Shown piece after piece: positions 53,101-64,000 of a DNA stretch of 64,000 nt. The notes under the pieces are model-generated. The model saw nothing but the letters and a program-made list of their open reading frames with translations, was not told the DNA's origin and made no database searches. The stretch is from contig NC_052046.1 of assembly GCF_015832195.1 (NCBI RefSeq), positions 45,084,473 to 45,148,472 of the forward strand. The letters are read 5' to 3'. Both the position numbers and the translations under genes were made by a program. This DNA comes from Motacilla alba alba (Eukaryota; Chordata; Aves; Passeriformes; Motacillidae). Within the stretch, counting starts at the first letter, position 1, and every line of letters begins with the position of its first letter.

Positions 53101-54279
53101 GCAGATTGGAACCAGTCACAGCAATTCACAGTTTTAAAGTAAGCACATTCACATGCCTTATCTTTTTTACCTTATTCCCCCTTGTTATCCCTTAGAGTAT
53201 TTTGTGATGTAACTGTACACAGAGTAAAGGTCCTCTCTGTGCATTTTTGCATCTTGACTGTACATTCTGATTTGCTATAACAAAAATAAAATCAGAATTT
53301 CTATCTAGTATTTTCACAGGAGCTTATAAACCACATTTTGCAATACTTCCTGATCAGTTGTAAGGATAGTTGTGGCTATGAAAAGGCTGCAGGATTTGGC
53401 CAATTAACTAATTCCACTGTAAATTAGTACATCTGTTTTATTTATTTGGAAAACAAAGCTTCCCTTCAAATGCATTTTAAGGTCACCTAATTATCAGGCA
53501 AATACCAGTTTGCAGCCATAAAAAGCTCCCCTCTTCCTAATCAATTCATCTTGTTTTCACTGAGTCCCTCTGATTTTGCTCGGTGTTAGTTGGCTCAAAC
53601 GCAAAAAAAAAAAAAAAAAAAGAAAAGACAAAAAGACAACCTGGTATGATAACCTTCTTCCCCTATAAAATGAAACAACTAATAAAAAAAATACTATTTG
53701 GAGTAGGCTGAGAATACCTATCCATGCAGCATACGTTTCAAGCAGGTATGGAGCAGAGCAGAGACCAAAAGCTAGCTGCATTTGGCTTCTGTGGAGTCTA
53801 AACGTGTTTTTTATTTGGAGCTGTAACACGTGATTTTTGTTTGTTTGTATGTTTTGCCTTTCATTTTACACAACTAACTTCTAGAAAGAATTCTTGCAAC
53901 TTCTTAGCTTCCCCTTAACGGCACAGATGGCTTTCCTCACCGCACTGGATTGCTCTGCCTTCCCCTAAGGCACAGCAATCACCTTTGACACCATCAACAG
54001 TAGGTAAAGCAGCGGAAGATATGACAAAATCGGACTTTTAGAGGGACGTGTTTACCTGTGGCTATTGCAGTTCATGCTGATGCTAGATGTGCAGCTAAAG
54101 CTTTTTGCTCAGCTCCTCATTTACTCGTTCCTCTGCTGACAAGGGCCGGGGTGGAAAGTGATGGGTTTCCATGGAGAGCTCCGTTGTGGGGGCAAAAGGA
54201 GTTTAGAATCAAATTACACAAAACTAGGCAAAAGCAGTCAGTGTCTGCTGTTCCCAGAATTTAGGCAAAGGCTCCTCTG
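50174..54279. other. Intergenic DNA upstream of ADAMTS19
   Basis: AT-rich DNA with no recognisable gene. It contains an A19 tract at 53603-53621. G and C increase from about 53930 as the CpG island is approached. An E-box CACGTG lies at 53827-53832. Any distal promoter elements here cannot be identified without comparison. Confidence 0.55.
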
Positions 54280-54502
54280 AGCGCCTTGCTGGCGACGGGG
54301 ATGAGGGGAGCCCTTCCTGCAGCCGGGGCGCACGCGACGCGCGCCCCTCACGGACGGCAGGGGCGGGCGGGGCGCGAAGCTCCATCTCCCGGCACAGCGG
54401 CCGGGGCTCGGCTGCCGGCGGACCCGCCCGGGCGCCTGCCCGCGGCCCGGCGGCGGGGCTGTGGCGGGGCGAAGGAAGGGGGGCCGCGGCGGGTGCCCGC
54501 CC

Positions 54503-54522
54503 GGGCGGGGCGGGGCGGGGCC
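54503..54522. promoter_or_regulatory. Overlapping GC boxes (Sp1/KLF type)
   Basis: Three overlapping GGGGCGGGG-type motifs lie about 455 bp upstream of the preferred start codon, within the CpG island. Confidence 0.7.
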
Positions 54523-54673
54523 GGACGGGACGGGGCCCGGCGCTGTGTCCCGCCCCGTGGGGGCGAGCGGCGGGCGGGGGCAGCGCGGTCGCTGCCGCCG
54601 GGGCGCAGCTGCCCGCCCGCCGCCGGGCGCTGTGTGCGCGCACGGGCCGCGCTGCTGCCTGCCCGCCCGCCCG

Positions 54674-54724
54674 CGCACACACAGACACGCACACACACGG
54701 ACACGCACACACAGACAGACAGAG

Positions 54725-54763
<39 letters not shown>
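54674..54763. repeat. CA/GACA microsatellite in the ADAMTS19 5' region
   Basis: An imperfect array of ACAC, GACA and CGCACA units contains an uninterrupted CA run at 54728-54756. It lies about 210-300 bp upstream of the start codon inside the CpG island, either in the 5' UTR or the core promoter. Alternating purine-pyrimidine sequence of this type can adopt Z-DNA. Confidence 0.93.
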
Positions 54764-54764
<1 letters not shown>

Positions 54765-54976
54765 CCGGCCGCCGTGCGCTGCGCATCCCGCGCCGCCGGT
54801 GCTGCCTGCCCGCCCCGCCGGGACGCCTACTCGCGCTCTCCCGAGTTTCTTCGCGGGCGCCCAGGTGGCTGCGCCCCACGGCACTCCCCGCTCGGCCCGG
54901 CACGACTCGGCACGGCCCTGCGTGTCTTTCCAGCCGGCGTCCCGCGGGCGCGGAGCCGATGGCGGTGGGAGGAAGG

Positions 54977-56633
54977 ATGCGCCTGAGCCGCGTCTGCTGC
55001 GTGTTCTACCAGCTGTGCGTGCTGTCAAGCGGGCTCGGCGCAGGTAAGTGCGCGCCTTTCGCGGGACGGGCCGAGCCCGGGGCGGCCTCCGCGCCCCGCC
55101 GGCTGCCGGTGGCGGTACCTGGCCATTGTTATCCGCGCCCAGCCCCCGTAAGCGATGGGTGATGAGATAATGCGCGCCTTGGCTGTGAGAGTGCACTGCG
55201 CAGCGCTGCTCTGTGCGAGACCTGATTTCCACAAGAAGCCCTGTCATCTCTCCTGGCTGTGCTGTTCTTAGAGTGTGCGATGAATGTGTAAATAAAACTG
55301 TCTGACTGTTTCCTGTCTCAGGCTGGTGGAGGTTGTGTGTACTCAGATCTTTGTAAACATAATGCTGGCATGCTGGACTTTGGTTGTATTGTGATGTACA
55401 GTGTTTGGGATATGCAGACATCAGTAGTTAGTGAGCCTAATTCAGTTGCATTATAAGAATGATCATCATACAGCATGTGCATGCTACTGCTACTTGTATG
55501 CGCAGACATGGTGCGTATGTGTATATATTTGGCCGAAGTTTGGGAGACATAATGGGTCTTGCACAGCATACTGAGAAGAAGACTGAAATTTTCAAATTTC
55601 TTCAGGTTTTCCCCAGCTTTTTTTTTTTAGCTATATGAAAAAGTTGTTGCTTTGTCTAAATGATGAAGGGTTTATGCAACTTTCCTTGCATGGAGGTGGT
55701 GATCAAAAGGAAAGACATCCCCAGCTACTGGTACAAACACGACTTCTGCCCATCTTGGGGTCTAGCTTTCTCTGTGTTCTGCAGAACCTTCGTGTGTTCC
55801 AGATGCATCAACAGAACAGACCCATCTAGCAGCTGGCCCCTCTGCTGTGTGTGAGGACAGGATGAAAGGAACAAATGAACCTGGCTGTATTTTGTGTGGC
55901 ATGCTTGTTGCTCTAGGAGTCAGAAGGACCATCTTGTGGTGGGCAAAGGGGAAGGGTTTTAGCAGGCACTGGATGCTGTTTGGTGCTCCACTCATTTAAA
56001 GCATCTGCCGCATTTCCCACAGGTCTCCATGCTTCAGAAGAGACTGAAGAGTGGGAGATTGTCTTCCCTGCACTGTGGAGCCCGGGCCAGCAGGAGCCAA
56101 CAGGTGGCAGTGGTGGTGGTGGGGGTTGCAACGTTGACCCCAGTAGTGGGAACCGAAGCAGCACTTTCAGTGCCCCAGTCACACCCAGCCCAGTGGCTGG
56201 CAGCTCCCGAGAGGTGCGTTCAGTCTCCTCCTCAGTGGATGGGCAGGCGCAAGCTGTAAGGGAGGCAGCAGAGGAAGAGGACACTGAGGATGACTATGAG
56301 TCTCAGGAGTTTTACCACTGGTCCCCCCTTTCCCAGGGATCTGGTGCTGCCTCTCAGTTGCCAACACCACCATCCCCCCCACCACCACCTCCAGCAGAGG
56401 ATGGAGATGAAGTGCTGCTGAGGATCCCAGCTTTTGCTCGGGAACTATACCTTCTGCTCAAGAGGGACAGCCGTTTCCTGGCTCCTGGCTTTGCTGTGGA
56501 AGAGCGGCTCGGGGGTGAGGGCAAAAGTCCACCTAGTGCCACACAGTCGCAACCTGAGAGAGCTTGTTACTACAGCGGCACTGTCCTCCGCTACCCAGGC
56601 TCCTTCGCCTCCTTCAGTACCTGTGGTGGACTG
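54977..56633 (+). CDS. ADAMTS19: ADAMTS19, coding exons 1 and 2 (5' part of gene)
   Basis: A disintegrin and metalloproteinase with thrombospondin motifs 19, a secreted zinc endopeptidase of the extracellular matrix with roles in heart-valve tissue; ADAMTS17 is its closest relative. The window codes for the first 226 residues: 54977-55043 joined to 56023-56633. Residues 1 to about 23 form a hydrophobic signal peptide (MRLSRVCCVFYQLC...). The propeptide follows, with EEWEIVFPALW at 31-41, SSREVRSV at 83-90, an acidic stretch near 106-115 ending ESQE, a proline run at 138-146, DEVLLRIPAF at 151-160, and CYYSGTVLRYPGS at 204-216. These blocks and their order agree with what I know of mammalian ADAMTS19, and match ADAMTS17 less well. 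I chose the ATG at 54977 because it aligns with the mammalian start and has A at -3. An in-frame ATG at 54959 (C at -3) would add six residues. The catalytic part lies beyond the window. Confidence 0.93.
55044..56022 (+). other. ADAMTS19 intron 1
   Basis: The donor is CAG|GTAAGTG at 55043/55044 and the acceptor is TTTCCCACAG|GT at 56022/56023. Exon 1 ends one base into a codon, and exon 2 supplies the other two (G+GT, glycine), so the frame is kept. At 979 bp the intron is short. Its first ~100 bp belong to the CpG island. No repeat family was recognised in it. Confidence 0.9.
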
Positions 56634-59600
56634 GTAAGATGACCTTGCATGCACCTGGCCTAGCACCCACGTCTCCATCCAAGTCCCTGCTTCATCTATT
56701 GGTTTTCATTCCCATTACTTTCCCAAGGTCTTCTTTCTTTCTTGGTAGCATCTTGGGTCCTACCTCTGTACCTAACCTCATTTTTTAACATTTTTCCTAT
56801 TCCTACTCTTCTCAAAACATTTCTCAAGTCCTGATTATGCCTTTAGCCTGTACAGTGGTGACATTATATATCCTGTTCCAGATACATACCTTTCTGGTTG
56901 AGGATTTCCACTTCTTACACCATCCTTTCTTAAACTTTTCTTATCTCCATCTGTGATTTTATCTTGCTTTCAATGAGTTCTGTAATTAGATACCTCCATG
57001 CTCTCTCTCCTTTATTTTCTCCGTCTCATCATCTTTCCTGCAGTCCATCTGTAATCTATTTGTTCTTCATTCTCATCTCGTATTCTAAAGTTATTTCCCT
57101 CATTTGAATTATCTTCCTTCTGCAGCTCAGTTTTCAAACTGTTCTGTCTTTTCTATTTCTAGCCGTATTTGACCAATATCTCCTTTCTCCTTTTTGTTAT
57201 TTCTTTGCTTTCACATCTTTGGCCTTTTTTCTCTATTTCACAGCTTCTCACATGTGGTACCTGTAGTTACTTGAATTTGGGACTTCTTTCCTTTTAACTC
57301 CTCCATAGAAGATTGCAATGAGTATGTTCTCAGCAGAAACCTTAATACAGTCAGACCTTTTCAATTGTTATTACTTCTGTGGCATACTTCTCTTATTTAA
57401 AACAAGATCCCCCAGCTATTATTTCTGTTGCATCAATCATGACTTTTGCTAGATAAAGAGCTGAATTGGGTACACTGACAACAGCAGTGATGATCCAAAG
57501 AGCTGCAATCCTAAGGTACTTGCAGGTGGGTGGAAAGTGTAGAAAGAAAAAAAAGTTTACCTGTGATGGTATAGAATGCTGGCAGGATCTTAAAAAACCC
57601 CAATTATTGCTAATGTTATTCTCATTTGGGGCATTTATGTAGCATAATAAATGCACATTCTTGCAGCACTTAGTAGAATTTAGAATAGAAAGAGTAATGT
57701 TGTTGGAGAGGGTTGATATCCTCATAATCCTGGGGTTTGGATGTAAATCACCATAACCGCATGATAGATTTTTTCTTGTATTTCTTTCTGAATTTGAACA
57801 TCTAACTTGCTCCACTGCTGATTCATGAAGATACACCTTTTTATTTGTATGGCCATGAAGAAAAAACAGGTAAAATGTGGAAATTCTGACTGCTTATTCA
57901 TTTGCCTGTTTGAACTTATTCAAAAATCAACACAAACTGAAAATGGTGGATTGACACCAAATAAAATATTTGCCCGCTCTTCTGCAAAGTGAAACCGCCA
58001 AGTTTCACACAACTCTATGTGGTTGGCATCTAATTATTGATATTTTGTCAGATTTTCCGAAGCAAGGTAGTAGAATTAATTGCGGAGAAAAATGTTGAAA
58101 GTCAATTGATGGTGGTTTGAAAACAATTGGGTGAAAGAGTTTTGTGTTAATTTAAGGCATTTGACTTCTGTGCTCCTTCTTATTTTGAGAGTTTTACTTC
58201 CTTTTACATTGTGTTTGGGTAAAATTAGGTGAGAAAATATTTGTAAAGAAATTGGAGGAAATAATCATCACCTTTTTATTGTGTCTACTCAAAAGCCGTG
58301 TACATCATTACATGTCTGAAACACCTCTGATTTATTATATAAATTGATTCATTTTTTTTGGCTAGATCCCAGTCTTTAGAGGGCCCCATTAGTAATTTTT
58401 GATTCTGTTGGACTTTACTAGGAGTACCAGCTTACTCCAAAGTCTTTGGCCATCTAAGTGTGCATGTGCCCAGATCATGTTCTCCATCTAGAAAACTGCA
58501 GCTGAAACATAAAGTATTCTGTGTATCTCAAATAAAATTGTCAACTGTTGTTGATATTGACTGGTGTTGTCATGATCCTCAACTGCACTGTCCTGTTTGT
58601 AGTGAAATAGTTAAGCAGCTGTTCTTCCTAAGAGTGTTGCTGTGTCAGGCGTAGTTTAAAAAAATTGCACAGTGCTATTATGTCAAAGTTGTCATAACAA
58701 ATCCTAAGCTATTTGTCATTCTTTATTCAGTCATTGCTTGGGCTCTATTACATACGTAAGTTGCTGAGTTTCCAAGAGTATTGAAAAAACATCCTAACAT
58801 GCGTTGGATATTCCACCATGTTTCATCTAGGCCTGGACCTGCAATAGAGCCAAGCCATATTTCAAGCTACATTTGCTTTTATTAACATGTAAAATAACAT
58901 TGAAACTTGTCCCCAAAAATATTTTATTGTAGTTACCGGAATTAGAATTTATTTTGTTCGTTTTAAATATAAAGACATTTCAGAGAAAATATGCATGTTT
59001 TAGATACACTCTCATTTCGAAGCCTTGCAGACCTTGGGTTAGGTTTAGTAAGCTGCGTACACTTTGGAAAGTCAAATGTGGGCTAATATGCAGCTTAGAA
59101 TACACCCTTCTTCTCTTCATAAATTGCCTTTTAGTCAGTGTTTTTACTGACCAAAAAAATTAGCTGTAGTCTGAGAGACAACAGTGATTATGCCGTGCAG
59201 GAGAAAGGGTGAAGGAGTGTAGTGGTTTGGCCAGCATATGCAGGGAAAGGTCATACCTGGCATTACAGATGTATGGCTGTTGCTGTAGAATCTAGTTTTG
59301 TCAAAAGATACTGCATCTTCAATAAATTAAAGAGAGGCCTTAGGTGAAATTGTTGTACCATCCACATAGGATGCTAGTATCAGTTCCAGTTTCTCAAGGC
59401 ACAGAGACCTCACATGTGAGTGATATTCAGGAAATAGGGAAAAAAAAGGTCTGTGGTAGTAATCCACTTATGTACACAGAAAGAAGAATATTGGTGCAGA
59501 TGTCAAGGACTTTACCCTCTGAAGCTGAAATTTAGATGCTTTTTCAATATTTCACTGGTTGCATTTGTGTAAAGCATCTAGCATACAGGATGACATTAAA

Positions 59601-60362
59601 GCTTCCCTATATTATTTCACAGTTCTTGAGAGCTTCAATAGTGTTTTGTTTTTTTTTTTAAGCTGCTCATCAAGAAGGGGTATGTATGATGGGGTAATAA
59701 TAATGGGGCTCCTATTGCATCATGAAAGTAATGAGAAAATACAAGTGAGAAATGAAAGCTGTACTCATAGATAATTACTTAACAAATTCTGACTGCAAGC
59801 ATTCAGAAGTGTCTTCATTCAGCCGCTTAATCTTGACAAACAAAACATAACTCAGTGGTTATTTTCTAATGAATCTAAAGATTTGAGATATGCATGGGCT
59901 GTGTAGAAACTTCATCATGGTGACCTTGGTGCAATCTCAGAGCTCACACGATCAGTGGTGACAGTCCTCTCCAACTCCTTGGTAAAACACTTGTAGATGC
60001 TTACATCTCTTTGAAGCTCAGTGAGATTTACTTTGAGTACATTTTGGGATTCTGCACTGGTGCTCTGGGAAAATGAATAAGGAGAGGTTTTCAAGGATTC
60101 TCCCATCTGTATGCCGACTGCCTACTTGTTGTTCATGGCTAGCCAAATACCAGGATGTAAACTGTCCAGCTGATGCCACTGAGACTGTTCTTCTGAAAGC
60201 GATGAATTGAAGAGCTGGACCATTAATTATTTAAATGGTTGTTTCTTCTTGTTTGCTTGTGTTGTTTCTTCAAATGGTTATTTGCTTGTGTCCTGATATA
60301 ATATTTGAAATAAGAAAAAACTTGTGTCAAAGGTTATTGGACAGTTTTATTTGTGGCTGGTG

Positions 60363-60366
60363 ATAC

Positions 60367-60412
<46 letters not shown>
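60363..60412. repeat. (ATAC)n-(AT)n compound microsatellite
   Basis: Four ATAC units pass into about seventeen AT units in intron 2 of ADAMTS19. Confidence 0.95.
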
Positions 60413-60414
<2 letters not shown>

Positions 60415-63030
60415 TATTTCTAGAATGAAAGCTGAAATAGTCTCACTGATTTTACCACAGAGTGCTGTAAATGTGGCAAATATGTGCTTTATCCCCTATT
60501 CATTTAATTTCAAAAAGAGAAGTATGACTGCAAGTTTTTCTCGGGAATTAATTCCTTCGATAGTACTCTATGGCTGTGTACTGACAGGCAGGGATTTCCC
60601 CTAAGTTTCTTCTTCTTTCCACTGAAGCAGTCTGCAATAAATAGATAACAGCTATTTCTGTTTAGGCCGAGAAAGGATCTGAATGGTTTTTTAATTTCTA
60701 AAGCAGTGGAGCATGTTTGGACTTTCAGGAAGTGCAAACAGGAGCAAATGTAGACACAGAGAATGGACAGAGCAATGCAGCTTCTTGCTGCTGTGCTGTT
60801 CATCTCATCTTCTTGCAGGTTGTCTTAAGAACATCTCTGGAGCTCTACTTAAGAAGACAACATTTACATTTGGGTTAATTTACTGGAGAGAAATTTTGAA
60901 GTTCATCTGATTTTCAGTGGATCATAAGAAAGTGAATCAGGCAATAGCATATTTATAGTTCTGATGAATCTGTGTAAAATACAATTTGCAATTAAAAGTA
61001 ATGTGCATTTTCACAGTGACTTGTGTTGGAACAAGTCTTAGCATATCTCCAGTCCAGGGAAGAGCTCTCTACAGAAGTGTGTGGTGCTTTTATTAGGCCT
61101 CATTGCCAGTGACAAGCAGGTTTTTAAATGATTGATAGTTTATAGACTAGTACTTCACTTAAATAGCCCTATCCAAAGCAATGCTGCCAGCATCATCAAA
61201 AGGATGGATGACAGTTGTTCTGTGCCATGCAGAAATGTGCCAGGTATCACTGGAGGACAGTGTTTCCATTAATATTTCTAATTGTAATGTCCTACTTTTA
61301 CAATAAAACAAGTGAATAAGAATGTGAAAAATGTATGTACCTTTACTGGCCAATGGAAGGGTTGTATAGCGCTTCAGTAAGATTTGAAAAAAGCCTGAAG
61401 CAGCTCTACAGGAAACACATGGCTTTTTTTACTTCTGACACAAAGTCTGTGAAGATTAGTTTTGAAGATTAGTGTTATTAACTACTAGTAATTGAATGAC
61501 ACATGATGGATTAAAAATATTTAGACTTCTTAGGATATTCTAATTTCACATGTCCCTTCCATTCAGGACACTAGAGCTTCTAGAAGACTGGAATTATTAT
61601 TTTGTACCTCTCCATTGAAGACAGTGTAACTTTGTAGCTTGCCTCAGAACAAGCAGAATGAAATTGGAATGAATAATAGTAATAAAATTCTTTAAGAAGT
61701 TTATGTTTTCCTACAATTCTGCACACAATCACTTTTGGGGATAGGATTCAGCCTAAGAAAAGGCTGAATCTGTGTTTTGACATCTTTCTTCCTAGACAGG
61801 GATTTTAACCATAGTGTTTCAACATTTTTTTATGGGAAAAATCCCAGTGAAGATATTGTTACACTTCCTTGTGATTCCTGCAATGAGAGTAGTGCCTGAT
61901 ATGGCAAGTATACTTGAATTTTTGGACAGTTCAAAAAGTTTTGGAAAGCTGTACTGAACTTCTTCCTTTTGGTTGCACAACTTTCAGTGGCAGTGCAATA
62001 TTTAACCCGCTGGAACTCCTTTCCTGGCATAGGATCTGATGGGTTGATGATGAATAGGCTGTTTGCATGTGGTGTGGGTAATGAGTCTCTTTGCTGTGTG
62101 GTGGACATGCAAGCTGAAGTTTTGCTTTTGTGAGAATCCCTGCTTTTGTCCGCCTCTGGGAGCAGGTGGTCAGAACAACTCATGCCTTTGGGCTTCATAC
62201 ATTGCCCTGGGAAGCTGTGCTATTACAGGATGTGAGCTCCTCCTGTAAGGCTCTGAGACTTAAATAGACTTCTTGCTTCGATCAAGCTGGAATGCAGCTA
62301 TCCCATTACACATCCTGAATCATACAGTACCCACGTGCAAGCTGAAATGGGTTAAATACCCAGCCTTTTGTCAGCTAAATGTAGTGCCCCTTCCTCCCCA
62401 CCTCAGTGACCCTTGCATTTACACATCCGTATTGAGTAACTTCCACACCAGATGCTTTCCAAAAGAAACTTGAGACAATTACAACTCTTTTATGCCGGTG
62501 GTAAGCATTAGAAAACAGAGTCACCAACAATTTTTCATAAAAGGGTAAAGAAAAGTGAATTTTAGCAGTCTTTTTGGTCCATATGATACATACATGCTAA
62601 AGTTTGACATTGCAGAAAGAGGATTATAAAATTCAATAGGATTATCCTTACAGGCTGCCAGGATGAAATTAAGTACGGTCTCCTATTCACCCAGCTTCCT
62701 GGGATGCTAAATGAAGGGGGGAACAAATAGAAGCAGTATGCCTACTGTTTCATTATGAGTTTGTTAGAGAGAGGAAACTTTACTGAGAAGGACAGAAATA
62801 AATATATGAATGAGGGTACTCTATGAGTATCCCATACTGAGAATTCACAGCTTCAACAAGATTTGCTTTGTTGACTTTAAAATGTGCCTTATTTGTGGTT
62901 TAAACATGCTTAAATGGGCAATATAAAATTTGTGATCAGTATAAATTGGTAAGCAAGGTAGGGCATAAGTGGAAATATTCGAGCAGCTTTGCTCTGTTAT
63001 GAAAGTGTTTTGAGTCTTTTATCCCTCAGG

Positions 63031-63085
63031 ACAAAAAAAAAAAAAAACCAAACAAAAAAACCCCCAAAAAACCAAAACAAACATC
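63031..63085. repeat. A/C-rich low-complexity tract
   Basis: A15 followed by CCAAAC, A7, CCCCC and further AAAACC-like units, all purine-pyrimidine simple sequence. No retroposon body was recognised next to it. Confidence 0.75.
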
Positions 63086-63375
63086 CCTGGGAAAATAAAG
63101 CTTTGGACAAAAAATTAGTGCTTTCTACCTCTGCATAAGGTTGGAGAACCAATGAGATGAGGTAGTGCTCCTGGATGAAAAAAGTCTTTCAGTATCTGTG
63201 TTGAAACTCATCGGGGTTGTTCCTCCTGGATTTACATGACAGTAGAAGGTGTGAAAGAGGAGGGCAGCCAGCCCTGTAGGAAGTCTGCTTTCCAACAGGA
63301 CAAAACAAGTTGTTTACATGAGGTTACTGCGGCATGGTTAGGCAGAGGGACATCTGCCTAATTTTTGCCTCCAGC

Positions 63376-63397
63376 TAACTGGAGTTAACTCCAGTTA
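63376..63397. repeat. 22-bp perfect palindrome within a CTGGAGTTAA cluster
   Basis: The left arm TAACTGGAGTT (63376-63386) is followed directly by its exact reverse complement (63387-63397), with no spacer. A second CTGGAGTTAA follows at 63399-63408 and overlaps a CCAGTTAACTGG palindrome (63391-63402). The centres are GTTAAC. Confidence 0.92.
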
Positions 63398-63657
63398 ACT
63401 GGAGTTAAGTTTAACTGCTGTGTTTGTAATATCTCTATTTAAATCACTTTATTAAAATATCACCTTGAAAATCTAATGAAGCAGAGCTCAGCACACAGTA
63501 GAGAAGCCTAAAAAATTAAAATGGAGTAAGTGATTGTGGCCAGCTGAAATAACTAGCATATATGCACAAGAAAAACACTCTTAACACTATTAACAAACTT
63601 GCTGAATGGGAAGTTAATTACAAACAGAACTATTAAATCTAGGTTGTGGGTGGGTGT

Positions 63658-63843
<186 letters not shown>

Positions 63844-64000
63844 GAAAGGAGTACTGGAGATGGTATCCCTTTAAAATTTTATTACTGTCATTAAGTGCCA
63901 TAAACCAGCAAAGATCTGCTTAAAGATAAAGGAATAAGCCCTCTTTGTTTCTGTTTTTTCTCCTGGGTTCTGCTGCTGCAGTCTGTTGCTATTCTTCTTT

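Larger units (their letters stand above)
54280..55150. promoter_or_regulatory. CpG island, ADAMTS19 promoter, 5' UTR and exon 1
   Basis: A sharp change to very high GC with dense CpG begins near 54280 and ends just after exon 1, in an otherwise AT-rich region. Overlapping Sp1-type GC boxes (GGGCGGGGCGGGGCGGGGCC) lie at 54503-54522 and a further GGGCGGGCGGGGCGCG near 54361. No TATA box is evident at a suitable place, so a dispersed CpG-type start is likely. The exact transcription start is not visible. Very long open frames on both strands here result from base composition. Confidence 0.85.

Noticed and set aside
54348..55421. 357-codon minus-strand open frame (and 221- and 178-codon frames) as a gene antisense to ADAMTS19
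   Set aside because: It is rich in Ala, Arg, Pro and Gly with a Cys-Val run encoded by the CA repeat. The low stop frequency follows from GC content, and it covers exon 1 of a real gene on the other strand.
54977..56633. ADAMTS17 rather than ADAMTS19
   Set aside because: The N-terminal MRL..CC segment, EEWE.VFPALW, SSREVRSV and the acidic ESQE section fit ADAMTS19. ADAMTS17 shares the LLRIPAF-like and CYYSG-like blocks less closely.

Overview
The window is vertebrate nuclear DNA, almost certainly from a bird. It is AT-rich, nearly all non-coding, and carries several 3'-end fragments of CR1 LINEs, the dominant avian retroposon, together with long terminal repeats (LTRs) of avian endogenous retroviruses. 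I see no Alu, L1 or MIR-like sequence, no bacterial-type gene organisation, no tRNA or rRNA gene and no CRISPR array. The LTR families suggest a modern bird, perhaps a passerine, but the sequence alone does not fix the species.

Only one protein-coding gene can be supported: the first two coding exons of ADAMTS19 on the + strand. Exon 1 (coding part 54977-55043) encodes the signal peptide. Exon 2 (56023-56633) encodes the start of the propeptide. The exons join in phase, through GTAAGT/AG and GTAAGA splice sites. The gene continues past the right edge inside intron 2, so the metalloprotease, disintegrin-like, thrombospondin and spacer parts are not here. Exon 1 lies in a CpG island (about 54280-55150) with Sp1-type GC boxes and a CA microsatellite just upstream of the start codon.

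From 1 to about 54240 there is no gene I can defend. Within this desert are six CR1 fragments (1978-2715, 5209-5803, 12760-12886, 14570-14946, 27575-28050, 50126-50173) and a seventh that is interrupted by a retroviral LTR (39271-39870). There are also four LTRs. A 680-bp LTR at 28103-28782 has a perfect 5-bp target duplication. A 451-bp LTR at 39375-39825 has a perfect 6-bp target duplication and sits inside the CR1. Two LTRs of one other family lie on the minus strand at 33939-34222 (internally deleted) and 34672-35256. Microsatellites, short tandem duplications and several perfect palindromes or hairpins complete the inventory.

I found no new multi-gene system. The best leads are the cleanly dated nested LTR insertion, the repeat-containing CpG-island promoter of ADAMTS19 with its long upstream open frame, and a few unexplained perfect palindromes. 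On known human-bird synteny of the 5q23 region I would expect this locus on the avian Z chromosome; that is inference.
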